Source of the DNA: Aselliscus stoliczkanus
Lineage: Eukaryota; Chordata; Mammalia; Chiroptera; Hipposideridae
Assembly (NCBI GenBank): GCA_033961575.1
Contig: CM066727.1
Span: 3,806,001-3,870,000 of the forward strand
Direction of reading: 5' to 3'
DNA: 64,000 bases
In this document: positions 1-11,995 of the stretch, piece after piece
Layout of the letters: each line of letters begins with the position of its first letter
Numbering within the stretch: position 1 is the stretch's first letter
Notes under the pieces: generated by a model
What the model saw: only the letters and a program-made list of their open reading frames with translations
Told to the model about the DNA's origin: nothing
Database searches by the model: none
Made by a program: the position numbers and the translations under genes

Positions 1-989
1 AGAAAAAAAAAGGAAGACATTTTATAAAAATCACAAATCCTTCAAGGCTTTTTGGAATCAAGTTGGTGCTAAAATCTGAAAATTTCAAAGAGTTTGTTTC
101 TGATATAACTGTACAAAAAAGAACTTAGAAGGCATTATAAAAAATGTGAAAAATCAAATTAAACCATTAGGAATATTGACAATATTGTTCAGTCGCTGTT
201 CAGATTTGAACAGATTTGTATTTATTCAGCCCATGTGTGAGAAATGACCCATTTAACCTTGTCAAGTGTTACAACAAGATTTGCTGAAGCACAGACAAAA
301 TGAGGGTAGTTCAAACCAAGTGGCACTGTCCGTGGGTTCCAGGAGAGAACAAAAAACTAAGGAATTCCTAAAATGAGTATTTGTAGAAGATAAACTTGTG
401 AGGAAAAATTACCTTCTAAATGAGAAAATAACATTTTGGCTGTCAAGCACCTGATGAATTTAAGAAATAGTAAATAATTTGTAATACCATTGATGATGGT
501 TTTGAAATACTGCTCCCAACCTGAGTGATATATCTGGAAATGGTTATGAGCGAATCTACCTGAAACATGGAAAGGTTATTGGCATTTCCTAAGTGCTGCC
601 TTTGAAGTGAGTTTCATGACACCTCCTATGTGAAATCCCATCAACTCAGGAAAGAATCCTGCTCTAATGGGCAACAGCTCTGTTAGCCAAAATGTTAAAA
701 ACTTAAACAAATAACTGATGGCTAAATGTGGTCGCGTGAAGTGTCCTGAGATGGAAAATCAAGGAACAATTTCACCTTTGACAATTCGGGAAATACGAAT
801 TTATTAGAAAAAAAAAGTGTGAATACTGACAACATGATTTGCAAACAATTAACTAAACATGGAGGTGCTAATGTACATGTTTATTCATCCAATGTTTACT
901 CATGCCAGAGATTTAAGGAAATTAAAAATGATCCCTGCCCAAAAGGAACACGTTGTCTAGTGAAACGACATATATCACAAAGCAATTAT
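1..989. other. Unassigned AT-rich DNA
   Basis: No repeat family, RNA gene or plausible exon recognised. Only short, unconserved-looking open frames are present. Confidence 0.4.
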
Positions 990-1345
990 AGAATGAAATT
1001 CTGACACTCGCTACAACATGGATGAACCTTGAAAGCATTATGCTCAGTGAAGCCAGACCCAAAAGGACAAGTATGGTATCTTCTTACACAAGGTGTATCT
1101 AGAATAGTCAGATTTGTAGACACAGAGAGTGGAATGGTGGTTTCCAGGAGCTGGAGGAGGCGGCAGTGGGGAGTTAGTGTTTAATGGGGACAGAGTTTCC
1201 GGTCCAGAGGGTGGAAAAGGCTGGAAATAAATGGTGGTGACAGCTGCACACACTGTGAATGGACTCAATGCCACAGAAGTGTACGCCTAAAAATAGTGAC
1301 ATATGTTTGACCACTGTAAAAAATACTGAAAAATATCATTAGCAA
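990..1345 (+). mobile_element. L1M-type LINE-1 3' end fragment
   Basis: The stretch follows the familiar 3' end of ancient L1M elements: the 'acaacatggatgaacc' block, then the 'agaatggtggtttccagg' block, then the closing 'tgaatggactcaatgccac' block. It is degraded and lacks a clear poly(A) tail or target duplication, as expected for an ancient insertion. The start is approximate. Confidence 0.85.
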
Positions 1346-2044
1346 TTATAACAGGTTGATATCTTAAACTAGAAATCTTTCCCTATAGAAGTAATTTTCA
1401 AAAACTAAAATGCTGATTTGAATAAAAACATCATTTTTCACTTACAAATTATCCTCCTTTCTCCTCTTTAATTATGACTAGAAAATCAACGAAGGAAAGA
1501 AATTAAGGAGAAATATTAAAAAATGTTTACCTTAAATGTATATATCTATTTGAAAGAAATGATATATACATAATTTATAATATATAAATCATATATGTAT
1601 TGTAGTAAATATATCAAGTAAATAACCTCTAGATTTTTTTAAACAAAACTAGAGGAAAGAAAACAAAGCAGAAAATATGACTCACACATTTTCCAGCATT
1701 CAGCTTTGGTACTTACCAGCTCGTGTCAGAACAGGAGACGCTGAGCAGGTCCCATAGTTAAGCTAACTCTTCAAGTGTGTATGTACCAGTCAAATGGCAG
1801 GTAACGTTGTCATTAGCAGAACCCAGTAAGTCATCATTGTTATTCTCTTGCGTGAGTTAGTTTAGACAAAAAAAAAAAAAAAAGGAAGGCAAGGACGGGG
1901 GAAGAACAAAGAAAAACAAATGTCATTGGTAATAGTAGAATAGTAAGAACCTCCAAAAATCATCTCCCTAAAATCCACTTTACCAGAACTCTGGAAACCA
2001 ACTAAAGGCTTGAAACAATGTTTCACAAGAAAATATCTACCACG
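1346..2044. other. Unassigned AT-rich DNA with a short A tract
   Basis: Contains an uninterrupted poly(A) run of about 15 bases near 1869-1883 followed by purine-rich sequence. No gene or repeat family was recognised. Confidence 0.4.
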
Positions 2045-2672
2045 TTATTAGTTATGGAGGAAATGTGAACCCAAGCCACAGTGACACACCACTTCATGCC
2101 GGAATGGTACAGTCACTTTGGAAAACTGTTTGGCAATTACTCAGAAATGTACACATGGAGTTACCGAATGACCTAGCAATTCCACTCGGACATATGGACC
2201 CAAGAGAACTAAAAACATATGTTCTCCCATGCACTTCTACACCAATATTCATAGGAGCATTATTCGTACATAATAGCCAACAAGTAGAAACTACCCAAAT
2301 GCCATGATAAAGGGATAAACAGAAAAGCATATGCATAATGGAATATCATTCGGCGGTAAAAAAAAATGCTACCCTGTGGACGAACCTCGAAAACCATAAG
2401 TGTGATAAGCATGATGCAAATGGCCATAAATTACATTATTCCATAAAGACAGATGGTAGGTTAGTAGTTGGGGGGCGGGGGCGCAGTAGGAGTGCGCAAT
2501 GACCACTAATGAGTGTAAGATTTCCTCTTTCTTTTAAGGTGATGAAAATGCTTTCGAATTAGATCATGGTGATCATTGCAAAATATTGTGAATATACTAA
2601 AAAAAATTATGTTGCATACTTTAAATGGGTGAAGTTTATGGTATGTGAATTTCATCACAATCAAAATAAAAG
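2045..2672 (+). mobile_element. L1M-type LINE-1, end of ORF2 and 3' UTR
   Basis: Sequence runs from the ORF2 C-terminal region (around 2100-2190, 'actttggaaaactgtttggc' and 'gacctagcaattccac') into the 3' UTR ending with 'tttcatcacaatcaaaataaa' near 2650-2670. The reading frame is broken by stops, so only a fossil remains. The 80-residue frames on both strands here are fragments of this L1. Confidence 0.85.
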
Positions 2673-3050
2673 CTTCAGCTGGTATAAATAAACATGACAG
2701 CTATTACTTTACAATTGCTTTTTTGGATTTGTTTGTTTTTTTAAGAAACACTGAGGTGAGAGGATGGAAGGATGCTGTAATAAAAGAATACCAGCAGAAA
2801 TAAAAAAATACTAGCATGTTGTCAATAAAGAAAGAGGGCTTAAATTCAAATATCAATACATGTGTTAAACAATAACAGACAAATTCCTATGAAAATGGAA
2901 ATTTCACTTACTGATTCTGGAGTGATTGCAGGAGTGTATACATATATTTAAATATCACTGAGCTGTTATGTCTAATACTTATGCATTTTACTGTATATAA
3001 AATATACCTGATCAAAACAACTAAGGATACATTTTGCATTACGACTTAGT
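2673..3050. other. Unassigned AT-rich DNA
   Basis: No recognisable gene or repeat. Confidence 0.35.
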
Positions 3051-3107
3051 CACACATGTATGTACACACATGCGTGCGCGCGTGCGCGCGCGCACACACA
3101 CACACAC
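3051..3107. repeat. 57-bp alternating pyrimidine-purine tract (CA/TG/CG), Z-DNA-prone
   Basis: Every step from 3051 to 3107 alternates pyrimidine and purine with no interruption. The centre (about 3072-3093) is rich in CG steps and the flanks are CA/TG. CG-rich alternating tracts are the classical left-handed DNA formers. The tract lies in otherwise AT-rich DNA. Confidence 0.95.
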
Positions 3108-4729
3108 TCATAGACCTGAATAAACTTCCAGAAACACAGCTGCTCTTATATCTTAGGATATATTCCAATCTATTTTAATTGTGTCTATTGATACAAAGTA
3201 AACAAGAAAACAGTAGTAGTGAATATTTTAATTCATCTGAAAAACATTTCTCTAGAGTCATTCTCTTCTCCATGAGTCAGGGTTTTATATATCCCTATAA
3301 ATTATATGATATCTATATCTCCTATAAATTATAACATGTTACTCTTTCCCCTGAACAAATTGTATATTTCACTTTTAATATGGTATTCTCTTAATATTCT
3401 TACCTCCCCACATCCCATCATGAATCACCATGATTAACAAAAGAAAGTCAAGAAAGTTCTTCTCCAAAAAACAAATTTTCCAACACTGTCTTTTAGTGTA
3501 GTTATTGTCTTCTGAAATAACCACCATGGCTTCCAAGAGTTTCTCCTTGGGAGTTATAACCATCAATCATTTTTATTGCTTAAGGCAAAATGATGCTTTT
3601 CAGTGCTTTTTGCACAAAATAGAGTTTTTATCCTCAGCGATCTAGACTCAGGGTTAAAATAAAGAGCCATTCAGTAGTGATTCACGACTGGCACAACCCT
3701 GTTTAGGGTCAAGTTCAGTGAAACGGTTCACACTATTTGATGAGCTGAAATAAACAGGGAGAGAGCACAAGAGTGAGTACAGGTGCCCTGGTTATAGGCT
3801 GGAGTCACAGGGCGACCTAACTTGCCTTGTTCTCACACCAGACTGCCCTCTTTCCAAGCAGACCCTGGGTTAGCCTGCTGGAGTTCCCAGGAAAAGCCCC
3901 ACCTGTACATTCCCCAGTCTCTTCTCCTGCATCTCACCAATGGGCTTTGATATCCTCATAGCTTAGAACTTCAGCCAACACCCACCCTGCCCCCCCACCC
4001 CCTGCCGGCTGTCCATCATCCGGCAACTTGCTTCTAAATCCAGGTTGCAGAACTGCATTTCTTACTGTAAAACGCCATCTTGTGAAGTGGACTCAGTGTT
4101 CTTGCTTGTGTACAAGCAAGATTTGGGATTCTAAATCTGTCAATATTTCTCCCTCGTGGTATCACACCCCCTAGTGTATCTACTAAGTGCAGCACCTGCT
4201 AAGCAGAGGGACCCGCTCCTGATCCCAGGGCCCAGCAAGCCCCCCTGGGCCTCCACTCGGCCTGCCGGCTGTCACTGCAACATCCCTATATTAGCTGTAA
4301 CCTGGTGCATGGCCATTCGTCATTGTTGGTCCTGTCCCAGGGACAGATGCCTACAGCTACTGGGGCAATGAGGCCAGGTCTACATTTTAAAATAATCTGT
4401 GATAGTGAACTAGTTAAAAAATACAGAAAGTACATCCCGTAATTTAATAAAACTCATCTACTCCCACTCATATTTAACAAAATGTCTTATTTGCTTAGAA
4501 GGTTTTTAGAGTAATAAAATGTATTAATGCCATGAATATCCCCTTTTTTGATTTCCCTGATCCCACTCTCTGTCCTAACTTCCTAGAAGTGAAGAAAGGA
4601 AAGTATCTTACAATTAGCATTTGTGTGTACGTGCGTTTCCTTACCGTTTCATAGCGCGTGCATGTGTGCGGTACACAGGCACATATCTGTATCCCCAAGA
4701 ATACAGAGGATCCCATGTATCCCCATAGG
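3108..4729. other. Unassigned intergenic DNA
   Basis: AT-rich to about 3700, then more GC-rich (3760-4370). No exon-like frame, RNA gene or confident repeat assignment. The small frames at 3375-3566 and 4156-4371 have no recognisable domain. Confidence 0.35.
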
Positions 4730-5030
4730 GCATGGCCTTTTACAACGAACGCCTTTCACATCACTTTACATTTGCTAGCGAGTCCTCGTCATTTATACAT
4801 GTAGCTTTAGTTCATGTGTACTCATTGCTTAAGGGACTCAGTTTTATGAATATGCCACAAATTATCTACCCAGTCTCCTGTCAATGTTTTTTGTTTGTTT
4901 GTTTTCCTATTGTTTGTTTTTATTTCTATATATTTTATTGTTTTGTTTTGCTTCTGTTTGCATATGTAATTGTTTTCACTTTTATGAACATACTGCTGTG
5001 CACAATCTTAGAGCTGTCTCATGAACCTGA
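4730..5030 (-). mobile_element. L1M-type LINE-1 ORF2 3' region, antisense
   Basis: Reading the plus strand gives the reverse complement of L1M ORF2 near its 3' end: a 'ttatgaatatgccaca' block near 4843, a 'tctcctgtcaatg' block near 4875 and the 'tgctgtgcacaatcttag' block near 4993. It accounts for the first half of a 177-residue open frame (4732-5265, plus strand), which is therefore not a gene. Confidence 0.65.
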
Positions 5031-5319
5031 GACTTTCTCTAGATCACCTAAGGGCAGAACTGGTGACTATGAAGCTTGTGCTCATAGACTGTTAAATGGT
5101 GAATACTACACTTCTATACTTTCCCTACGGCAGCTCTTCCTACCGGGCCCAGACCTGGACCGCTTCCTGAAGAGCCATGAAATGGGCCCTCCCCTGTCTA
5201 CTCACCATGTTTCATCACGGCCAGAGGTCAGCCAAGCCCGTCCAAAGGAAGTTTCCCTAGACTGATCCACCACACTCAGAGCTCAGTTCCACCCACCAGG
5301 AAGCCCAAAAAGGTGGGTT

Positions 5320-6430
5320 GTACAAAGTCCGTAAAAATGCAAAGGATCTGGAGTAGCCAAGAAAATCTTGAAGTAGAAGTACAGTATCAAAAACTATGCA
5401 CTACTAGCTTTAATTTACTAGAAAACTACCTTAAAGACAGTGAAATTGGTATAAAGGGGGATCAAAGGAACAAAAAGTATAGAAATAAACACATTTATAT
5501 ATTGTCACTTGATTTATAGCAAGAGCACAAAATTCAGTGGGGGAAAGAATGATGTATTCAATAAACGGTGCTCAAGAAATTGGATAGTCTCTAGAAGAAA
5601 TGAAAATAAATCTTGATCCCCACCTCATGAATATGCAGAAATTAATTTGAGGTGGATCATTAATCTAAATGTGAGGTTAAAATGTTCCTGCTTCTAGAAG
5701 AAAGCTTTGGAGAATACCTTCATGAACTTAGGGTAGGGTAAATTTTCTTAAAAGACAAAAATGTATTAACCATAATGGAAAGAAACAAGCTAAATCAGAG
5801 TCTCATTCACATTAAGAATTTCTGGTCATCAAAAGATACCGTTTTGATAGAAAGTAGGCATATTGGTAGAGAAAATATTCACAATTCTTTAATTTGAGAA
5901 AGAACACATCCAGAGTAGATAGGTAAACACCACCTACCAACAAAGAAGAAAAGGAATACAAGTTTTTAAATCGCCAAAAGACTTGAACATGTGCTACATA
6001 GCAGGATACACACAAGTAACCAATTCACACATAAAAGTTCTCATCAGGTAAACGTAAACATGAAAACATGGTGAGATGCTAATACAAACATGACACAACA
6101 ACTTAAACACCAAAAATTTAAAGCGCTGGTAAATATATTGAGTAACGGGAGTTGTCGCACATTGCTGGCAGGAGTGTGCATTGATACAGACTTTGGAAAA
6201 CTGCTTGGCAGCATCTGCCAAGACTGACGGCATGGCAGCTGGTGAGCCAGCACTCGTGCTCCCAGGACAGCACAACCCAGAAAAGCGAGTATTCGGGGAC
6301 ACAGAGAGGTGTCTACAGGAGTGCGCCTGGTGGTTTACTGATCAGCTGAACACAATTTACACAGTCCCACGTATATGCAGTCCAGGACAGGCAGAACTAG
6401 TCTGTGGCGACAGAAATAAGCAGAGTGTTT
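5320..6430 (+). mobile_element. L1M-type LINE-1 fragment (ORF2 C-terminal part to 3' region)
   Basis: From 'gagtagccaagaaaatcttg' (about 5350) through 'gggggaaagaatgatgtatt' (about 5540) to 'gtgtgcattgatacagactt' (about 6175), the order of blocks is that of L1 ORF2 in sense orientation. Many stops and small deletions show that it is long dead. No target duplication was found. Confidence 0.8.
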
Positions 6431-6519
6431 AACATGAGCAGGCTGGATAAGGAACGGGGAGACACCAGGAGCCTTCCAGGGTTACGGACGTGCTCTCTGT
6501 GCTGACCTGGGCGCTGATC

Positions 6520-6622
6520 ACATGTGCACGTGTGCGTGTGTGTGCATGTGTGTGAGTGCGTGTGAATGTGAGTGTGTAGTGGGTGTGTAAATGTGAGTGT
6601 GTGAGTGTGTGTCTGTGTGAGA
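6520..6622. repeat. Imperfect (TG)n microsatellite
   Basis: About 100 bp of TG repeats interrupted by AG, CA and AA steps. Confidence 0.9.
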
Positions 6623-8333
6623 ATTCACAGCTCTATACACCTAATATTTGTATATATTTTGTATTTAAATTAAATCTTAATCTTAAAATAAGAAACAAAG
6701 TACCACCTCCATCAACATAGTTCTAAAATCTTCAGTTCTTTTTGTGTATTCCATGCCCTGGACTCAAGCTTGAACTCATCTGAAGTCTTACGTAACAAAC
6801 ACACTTTCTGTCCTAATTAACAGTTCCTACAGATTACTGGGGTAGTCTTTTCATTGTTACTGTTTCTTTTATTTGAGGGTTTTTTTTCCCCCCATTATCC
6901 TACTCAATTTTTCCCATGCCCTTTGGTTTGCAGTTGGGGTCATATTTATTTACCCTCTATTTTCAGTTTTAAAACCTTTGCATTAGATATACATCTCTCT
7001 TCAACCTTACTCATTACAGTTTTCCTAAGCTCAAACTCAGACCATGATCTGCACCCCAACTCACAAAACAAGTCTCAATTTCCGCCATTTCCTAGAGTTT
7101 GGATAGTAGGAACTGCACTTTTAGACACCAGACAGAGGTTACCAAACCCAAAAACATGAGAAAATGGAGGTGGTTGCACAAATAATCGGAAATAAAAAAG
7201 ACTGGAGGAAACACCGCTTAACCTCTTCTACGTGGATATGCTCCGTTAAATGGATATAGTGTCTGACGCCCTGGAGGACAGGGCCTCGGCTGGGACAGGC
7301 AAAGCACGTGTCACGAGTATCTCCATCTCCACTCTCTCATGCACACCATGTACGCTGTCTAAAATACAAACATGTTACAACGATTATCTGAAATTCTTGC
7401 CTTCCAAGATTTCAGGAGTGTACACGTGAAGTAAAATAACCTAGAAACGGATTTCTCAGCCTGACTCAGAAACAAACACTCAACCATTCTTTTCCAGTCC
7501 TCCGAAACCGTGGCTGGAAGCCAACCCTCTCACTGAGCCTAATGCTACAAAAATCTATAAGCCATTAACTCCGGCCATATTAAACACATAAAAATCAATT
7601 CTAATGCCAGATCTTCTTCCAAAGTCCCAACCCGCAGGCGGAAACGCACAAGAAAATCCTACCTGCTCCCCAACGTCCTTCAGATGTTTGTCACGTTTAT
7701 TCTGGAAATGTCAGTCGTGCCCCCCGTGTCACATGAACTAGGGAGCGGTCAGCCAGTCTGGTGGGCTTTGGCATGTTCACTGTCAGGCTCTGATCCAGGG
7801 GCCGAGCCCAGCTCCCAGGCGGCCATGCCAGGTGTGCAGAGCCCAGCTCTGGGGCCCTGGGGAAACCACCTGCGCCCAGTCCATCCTCCACTCGTTCAGT
7901 AACAGGCTCTGGCTGTGCAGTGCTGGGTGCCCGCTCACACTCTGTGGAAGCAAGATGCCCGCGAGATCCGCGACTGCGACCTCCTCCCCTCCTCTTTAAT
8001 GGGCATATTCTCGTAGTTCATGGACTTTTGATTCCAGTATTGAGATCCCAGTGCCTCCTCAAATGAGGACTTTTGCTTCTAGGCCTTTGTTCCGGATGTT
8101 TCCAGCCCTGCTTATGAAACCTGGGATCCACAATCTCTGCTTCCTCAGTCTCCTTTTCTATCATGAACATTTTCACATTTAAATTTCCAATAAAATGCCA
8201 TCGTAGCTGCTGCTTGTAAAAGTGTGATATGAACATATTTCCTTATGATTCAGTGGTGACCGCATTTTAATTACTGTATGTCCCCTTATTTCCCCCATAA
8301 CTGAATGAGAAGTGGGGACCTTTTGTTTCTGTG
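6623..8333. other. Unassigned intergenic DNA
   Basis: About 1.7 kb without a confident repeat, RNA gene or exon. The frames at 6854-7159, 7684-7902 and 8018-8236 lack recognisable domains or splice context. Confidence 0.35.
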
Positions 8334-8431
8334 TGCATCCAAAAAAGTGGGAGATTTGGGAGCCTGGAAGTTATTTCTATAATGCATCCAAAAAAGTGGG
8401 AGATTTGGGAGCCTGGAAGTTATTTCTATAA
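8334..8431. repeat. Perfect 49-bp tandem duplication (2 copies)
   Basis: The unit starting 'tgcatccaaaaaagtgggag' occupies 8334-8382 and is repeated base for base at 8383-8431. Identity between copies implies a recent slippage or unequal-exchange event, or an assembly error. Confidence 0.95.
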
Positions 8432-8597
8432 TTGATTTTGGTTCCAGAACGTTGGTCTTTTAATATTGATTCCTGGAGTTTATTGGGTCTTCATTTTGGC
8501 TTAGTAGAAAATCAATCATTGTAGTGTTCCTTGCATTGCCAAATAATTGTGCTCGCAGTAATCATGGGGTGCAGGAATCTAAGATTTCCTGGGGCAA

Positions 8598-8755
8598 TAT
8601 AGTAAAATGGTGAAAACACAGGCTCTAAAGCTTAAAGTCCATATTTACAAGCTGTGTGATCTTGGATGAGTCACTTAACCTCTCTGGGCATCAATGCACA
8701 CATCTGACAAATGCCTAGCATATAGTACATGCCATGTGGGTTAGCTGCTAGAATA
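8598..8755 (+). mobile_element. MIR SINE
   Basis: Contains the MIR core ('gtgtgatcttggatgagtca' near 8655) followed by 'cttaacctctctgggc' and a degraded tail. Typical ancient mammalian MIR. Confidence 0.9.
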
Positions 8756-8989
8756 CAAACCTATGGTTGAATCATAAATATTATTTGTCCTTGTTATTTT
8801 CTTTTTGATTTACCAATTACTTAGGTATTTTAAAATCACTCCTCCTAGATCTTACCTTAGCCTTGTTTCTTCTTAAAAGCAAAACCCAGACGAGAAACTG
8901 AACACAAGTGGTTTATTTGGGAAGTGATCCCAGAGAGCATTCTGAGGAAAGGAATGGGGTACATGAGTGAATGAGTGTAGTACTGTGCA
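8756..8989. other. Possible old repeat, family not assigned
   Basis: A motif near 8908 ('gtggtttatttgggaagtga') also appears in variant form near 12243, suggesting a shared old dispersed repeat. No family name is supported. Confidence 0.3.
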
Positions 8990-9400
8990 GCTCAATCCCA
9001 CTGGGACTGAATAAAGACCTCCCACAAGATACCCACATCCTAATCTCTGGGACCTGTGAATGGTATCCTATATGGAAAAAAAGGAGGGGAGGGGTTTAGC
9101 AGATGCGGTAAATCACAGGTTTTTTGATGAGGAGACTATCCTGGATTGTCTAGTGGGTGGGCCCAATGCATTCCTATGAGGGACATTTGATATAAACAGG
9201 AGAGAAGGAGGCAAGGTGACCTTGAAGGCAGAGACTGGAGCGCTGTGGCCACAGCTAAGGAGAGCCAGCCGCCACCAGGAGCAGGAAGAGATAGGCGCTG
9301 ATCCTGCCCTGGCGCCTCTGGAGGGACACAGCCCAGGCGGCACCCTGGTTCCTGCCCATGAAACAGGCTTCAGCCTTCAGGCCTCCAGAGCTGTAAGAGA
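8990..9400 (+). mobile_element. MLT1-type (MaLR) solo LTR
   Basis: Recognised from ordered MaLR LTR blocks: 'catcctaatctctgggacct' near 9037, 'gactatcctggattgtcta' near 9133, 'gtgggcccaatgca' near 9155 and 'gcctccagagctgtaaga' near 9380. No internal MaLR sequence follows. The open frames on both strands here (including a 138-residue minus-strand frame) are shadows within this LTR and its flank. Confidence 0.75.
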
Positions 9401-10560
9401 GAAAGTTCCTCTTGTCGGAAGCTACCAAGTCTGCAGAGATTGGTTCCAGCAGCCACTGGAAACAAAGGCCAGCCCCATTTGAGAAAAGCCACGAAGCAGA
9501 ACTCAGAACCGACCCGGGAGAGACAAGGAACCTGGAGTGTCCCCCCCCCCCGACTCTCCTCCTTTGGTTAGGGCCAGTTCCTGGCACACGAACCCTCCTC
9601 GCTTGCAGCCTGAACCCCACCGCTCCCCCCTCGAAGCCAGAGCGGACCCTCCAGAGACGCACCAAGGACACTGTCTCTGGCAGGTAAGTGCAGGGAATGA
9701 GGACAGCGTACCAACAGCATTTGCTATGGATGCAACATTGTCAAGCTTCCTCAGGGTTCTAGTTCTGTGTGTTGAGGTTATGTTATGTTAGTTAGCTGCA
9801 TACAGGCTGTCAGTTAATAAATCTCCTTGGTAGGCCATTCTTTGTGTCGTTGGGTAATGTCACACATTATCCGCCACAATGCCCTTAGCCTTAAAAGGTA
9901 TGTTTGTTTTTCTGATATGATTTGATATACCAACAACTAATCTAGAATACCTAGATTCATCTAGAATATCTATTTCACATTTCTTTATTTTCAAATTTTC
10001 TGTCACTTCACTGAACATGTGTCTCTGGCAAATAGCATACACTAGATTTTCTTTTCTTAATCCAATCTAAGAATCTCTTCTTTTTTGTCATGTATATTAA
10101 TTCACTTCCATTAGTTTCATTTTATAGTAATTGTCATTTTATTTTCTACTTACTCCCATGATTTTCCTTAGTTCTTGATCCTTTATCTTTTCCCTCTTCC
10201 ATTGGATTTATCTAGGTTCCCTCTTTACTGGAATAGAAGTTATATACCCTAATTATATTTTTATGGTTACTCTTAAATTTTTAGCATATATAAGTACATA
10301 ACTTATACTCTAAGTCAATACCGTCATCCATCTTTTCTAAAAAATAAAATTAGAATGTTCAAATTCTAACCCTGCTTCTTCCCTTTTCCTTGTGATTGTT
10401 GTCTAAAATTTGTTGCACTTTGATGAAATCCAAAATTGGTAGTTTTTACTGTGAATCACTGCTACTTGCATTTCACTTCCCTTCTGGGGGGCAATATTTT
10501 TCTTCTTTTCATATTTCTTACAGTGAGAGACTTTGAGTGGGAATTCTCTCAGTCTTTAAA
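9401..10560. other. Unassigned DNA, GC-rich then AT-rich
   Basis: A C-run lies near 9541-9551. Sequence after 9800 is AT-rich. No gene recognised. Confidence 0.35.
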
Positions 10561-10996
10561 AATATACATGTGTCTGCATTCTTGAATAACATTTTAGCTG
10601 GTTATAGAATGCTAGATTGTTGTTTCAGAATTTTGAAAATATTATCATCTAAGCTCTGTACGATCTATTGATAAGAAGTATGTACTCAGCCTCATTTGTA
10701 TATAATGAGCTTTTTCCCTTTTTAAAGTCTTTTTGTTTGAAGTTCTACAGATTCATAACATGTTTAGAGGTGGGTTACATTTACTTATCTGACTAATAGC
10801 TGAGGATTTGAGCACTTCTATAATATAGGAAATGATGGGTAACGATCTCTCTTTATTACCTTTGTTCCATTCGCTCTACTGTCTAGTTGGGGAACTAGTT
10901 CCAAATGGATCTTCTTCGAACTAGTTTTCATTCTCATCCAAGCTTAACGTTACATTTCCTTCAAGGAAGATTTTTTCAAATATTCTCTATGATTTC
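10561..10996. mobile_element. Probable ancient L1 5'-region-type fragment
   Basis: Blocks around 10595 ('agctggttatagaatgctag'), 10625 and 10970 ('tttttcaaatattctcta') resemble a sequence common in the 5' parts of ancient mammalian L1s. Family and orientation are uncertain. It is the target into which the twin-primed L1 at 10997-11602 inserted. Confidence 0.4.
10987..10996. repeat. Target-site duplication, left copy, of the inverted L1
   Basis: 'ctatgatttc' here recurs at 11603-11612 on the far side of the L1, marking the insertion boundaries. Confidence 0.75.
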
Positions 10997-11602
10997 CTTT
11001 TTTTTTTCTTTTATTGTAAAATAAACATTTTTGTGTTTTTTTTAAAATTATATTCAGGTATACAATGCAGTGCAACAGTTATGCTTTTTACCCCTCAAAG
11101 TGACAACCCCCTCCCCCAATTCACCATCCCAGTCCTCCCCCCCATATCATACATCTCTATTACAATTCCTTTGACTCCGTTCCATAGTATAATCAACATC
11201 CTGTGACTGACTATCTATATATTGAATTACAATTGGCATACAATATTATACAACATCAGCTTCAGGTGTTACCCTGAGTAATATTTTTACTGATATATCC
11301 CCCCAGGCAAGGGAAATAAAAGAAAAAATCAACATATGGGATTATATCAAACTTAAAAGTTTTTTTCACAGCAAAGGAAATCATCAAATAAAACAAAAAG
11401 ACAGCCTACTGAATAAGAGAAAATATTTGCCAACGATATATCTGATAAGGGGTTAATATCCAAAATTTATAAAACACTCATGCAACTCAATACCAAAAAA
11501 ACAAACAACCCAATTAAAAAATGGGCAGAGAATATGAAGAGGCATTTCTCTAAAGAGGACACACAGATGGCCAACAGACAAATGAAAAAATGTTCAACCT
11601 CA
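10997..11602 (-). mobile_element. 5'-inverted (twin-primed) young L1
   Basis: About 10998-11045 is T-rich (the tail of a minus-strand element). About 11046-11267 is the reverse complement of the same L1 3' end seen in sense at 53105-53310. From about 11268 to 11602 the orientation flips: the plus strand reads ORF2 in sense ('ggcaagggaaataaaagaaa', then 'gcctactgaataagagaaaa', then 'aatgggcagagaatatg'). A 3' end in one orientation joined to an upstream ORF2 piece in the other, between short direct repeats, is the signature of twin priming. It is dead and 5' truncated. Confidence 0.85.
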
Positions 11603-11612
11603 CTATGATTTC
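11603..11612. repeat. Target-site duplication, right copy, of the inverted L1
   Basis: Second copy of 'ctatgatttc', matching 10987-10996. Confidence 0.75.
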
Positions 11613-11875
11613 TGGATGCTATTCTGTGACTGGGTGAAGTTACATAGAAAGGGCATCATTGGGGCCCCCTTCTCCTAGAGAGGTGTCAGACTTAGCTTCT
11701 GCCCTTTCTTCGGAGACCATGCTCTCTGTGTCTGAGCATGGGTGAAACCCCAGCCACCAGACTGTGGGGTCTATACCCTCTCCACACCTGGGATTCTGGG
11801 GTGTCAGGCAGGTGCTGTGCTCGTGGCTGGGATCTTCCTCTTTGCCTGGCAACTAGGTATTTCTATCTCCTAACC

Positions 11876-11933
11876 AGAGAGAGAGAGATAGAGAGATATA
11901 TAGAGAGAGGTAGAGAGAGATGTGGGGGGGGGG

Positions 11934-11991
<58 letters not shown>
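11876..11991. repeat. (GA)n microsatellite with an embedded G run
   Basis: Imperfect GA/GATA units, then a G run at about 11925-11934, then an almost pure (AG)n of about 25 units ending at 11991. Homopurine tracts of this kind can form triplexes. The plus-strand frame with a long Arg-Glu run (11738-12052) is simply its translation. Confidence 0.95.

Positions 11992-11995
<4 letters not shown>

Noticed and set aside
4732..5265. 177-codon plus-strand frame with a hydrophobic stretch
   Set aside because: The first 300 bp are reverse-complemented L1M ORF2, so the hydrophobic part is translation of antisense T-rich L1 sequence.
9255..9671. 138-codon minus-strand frame
   Set aside because: Antisense through an MLT1 LTR and flanking C-rich sequence.
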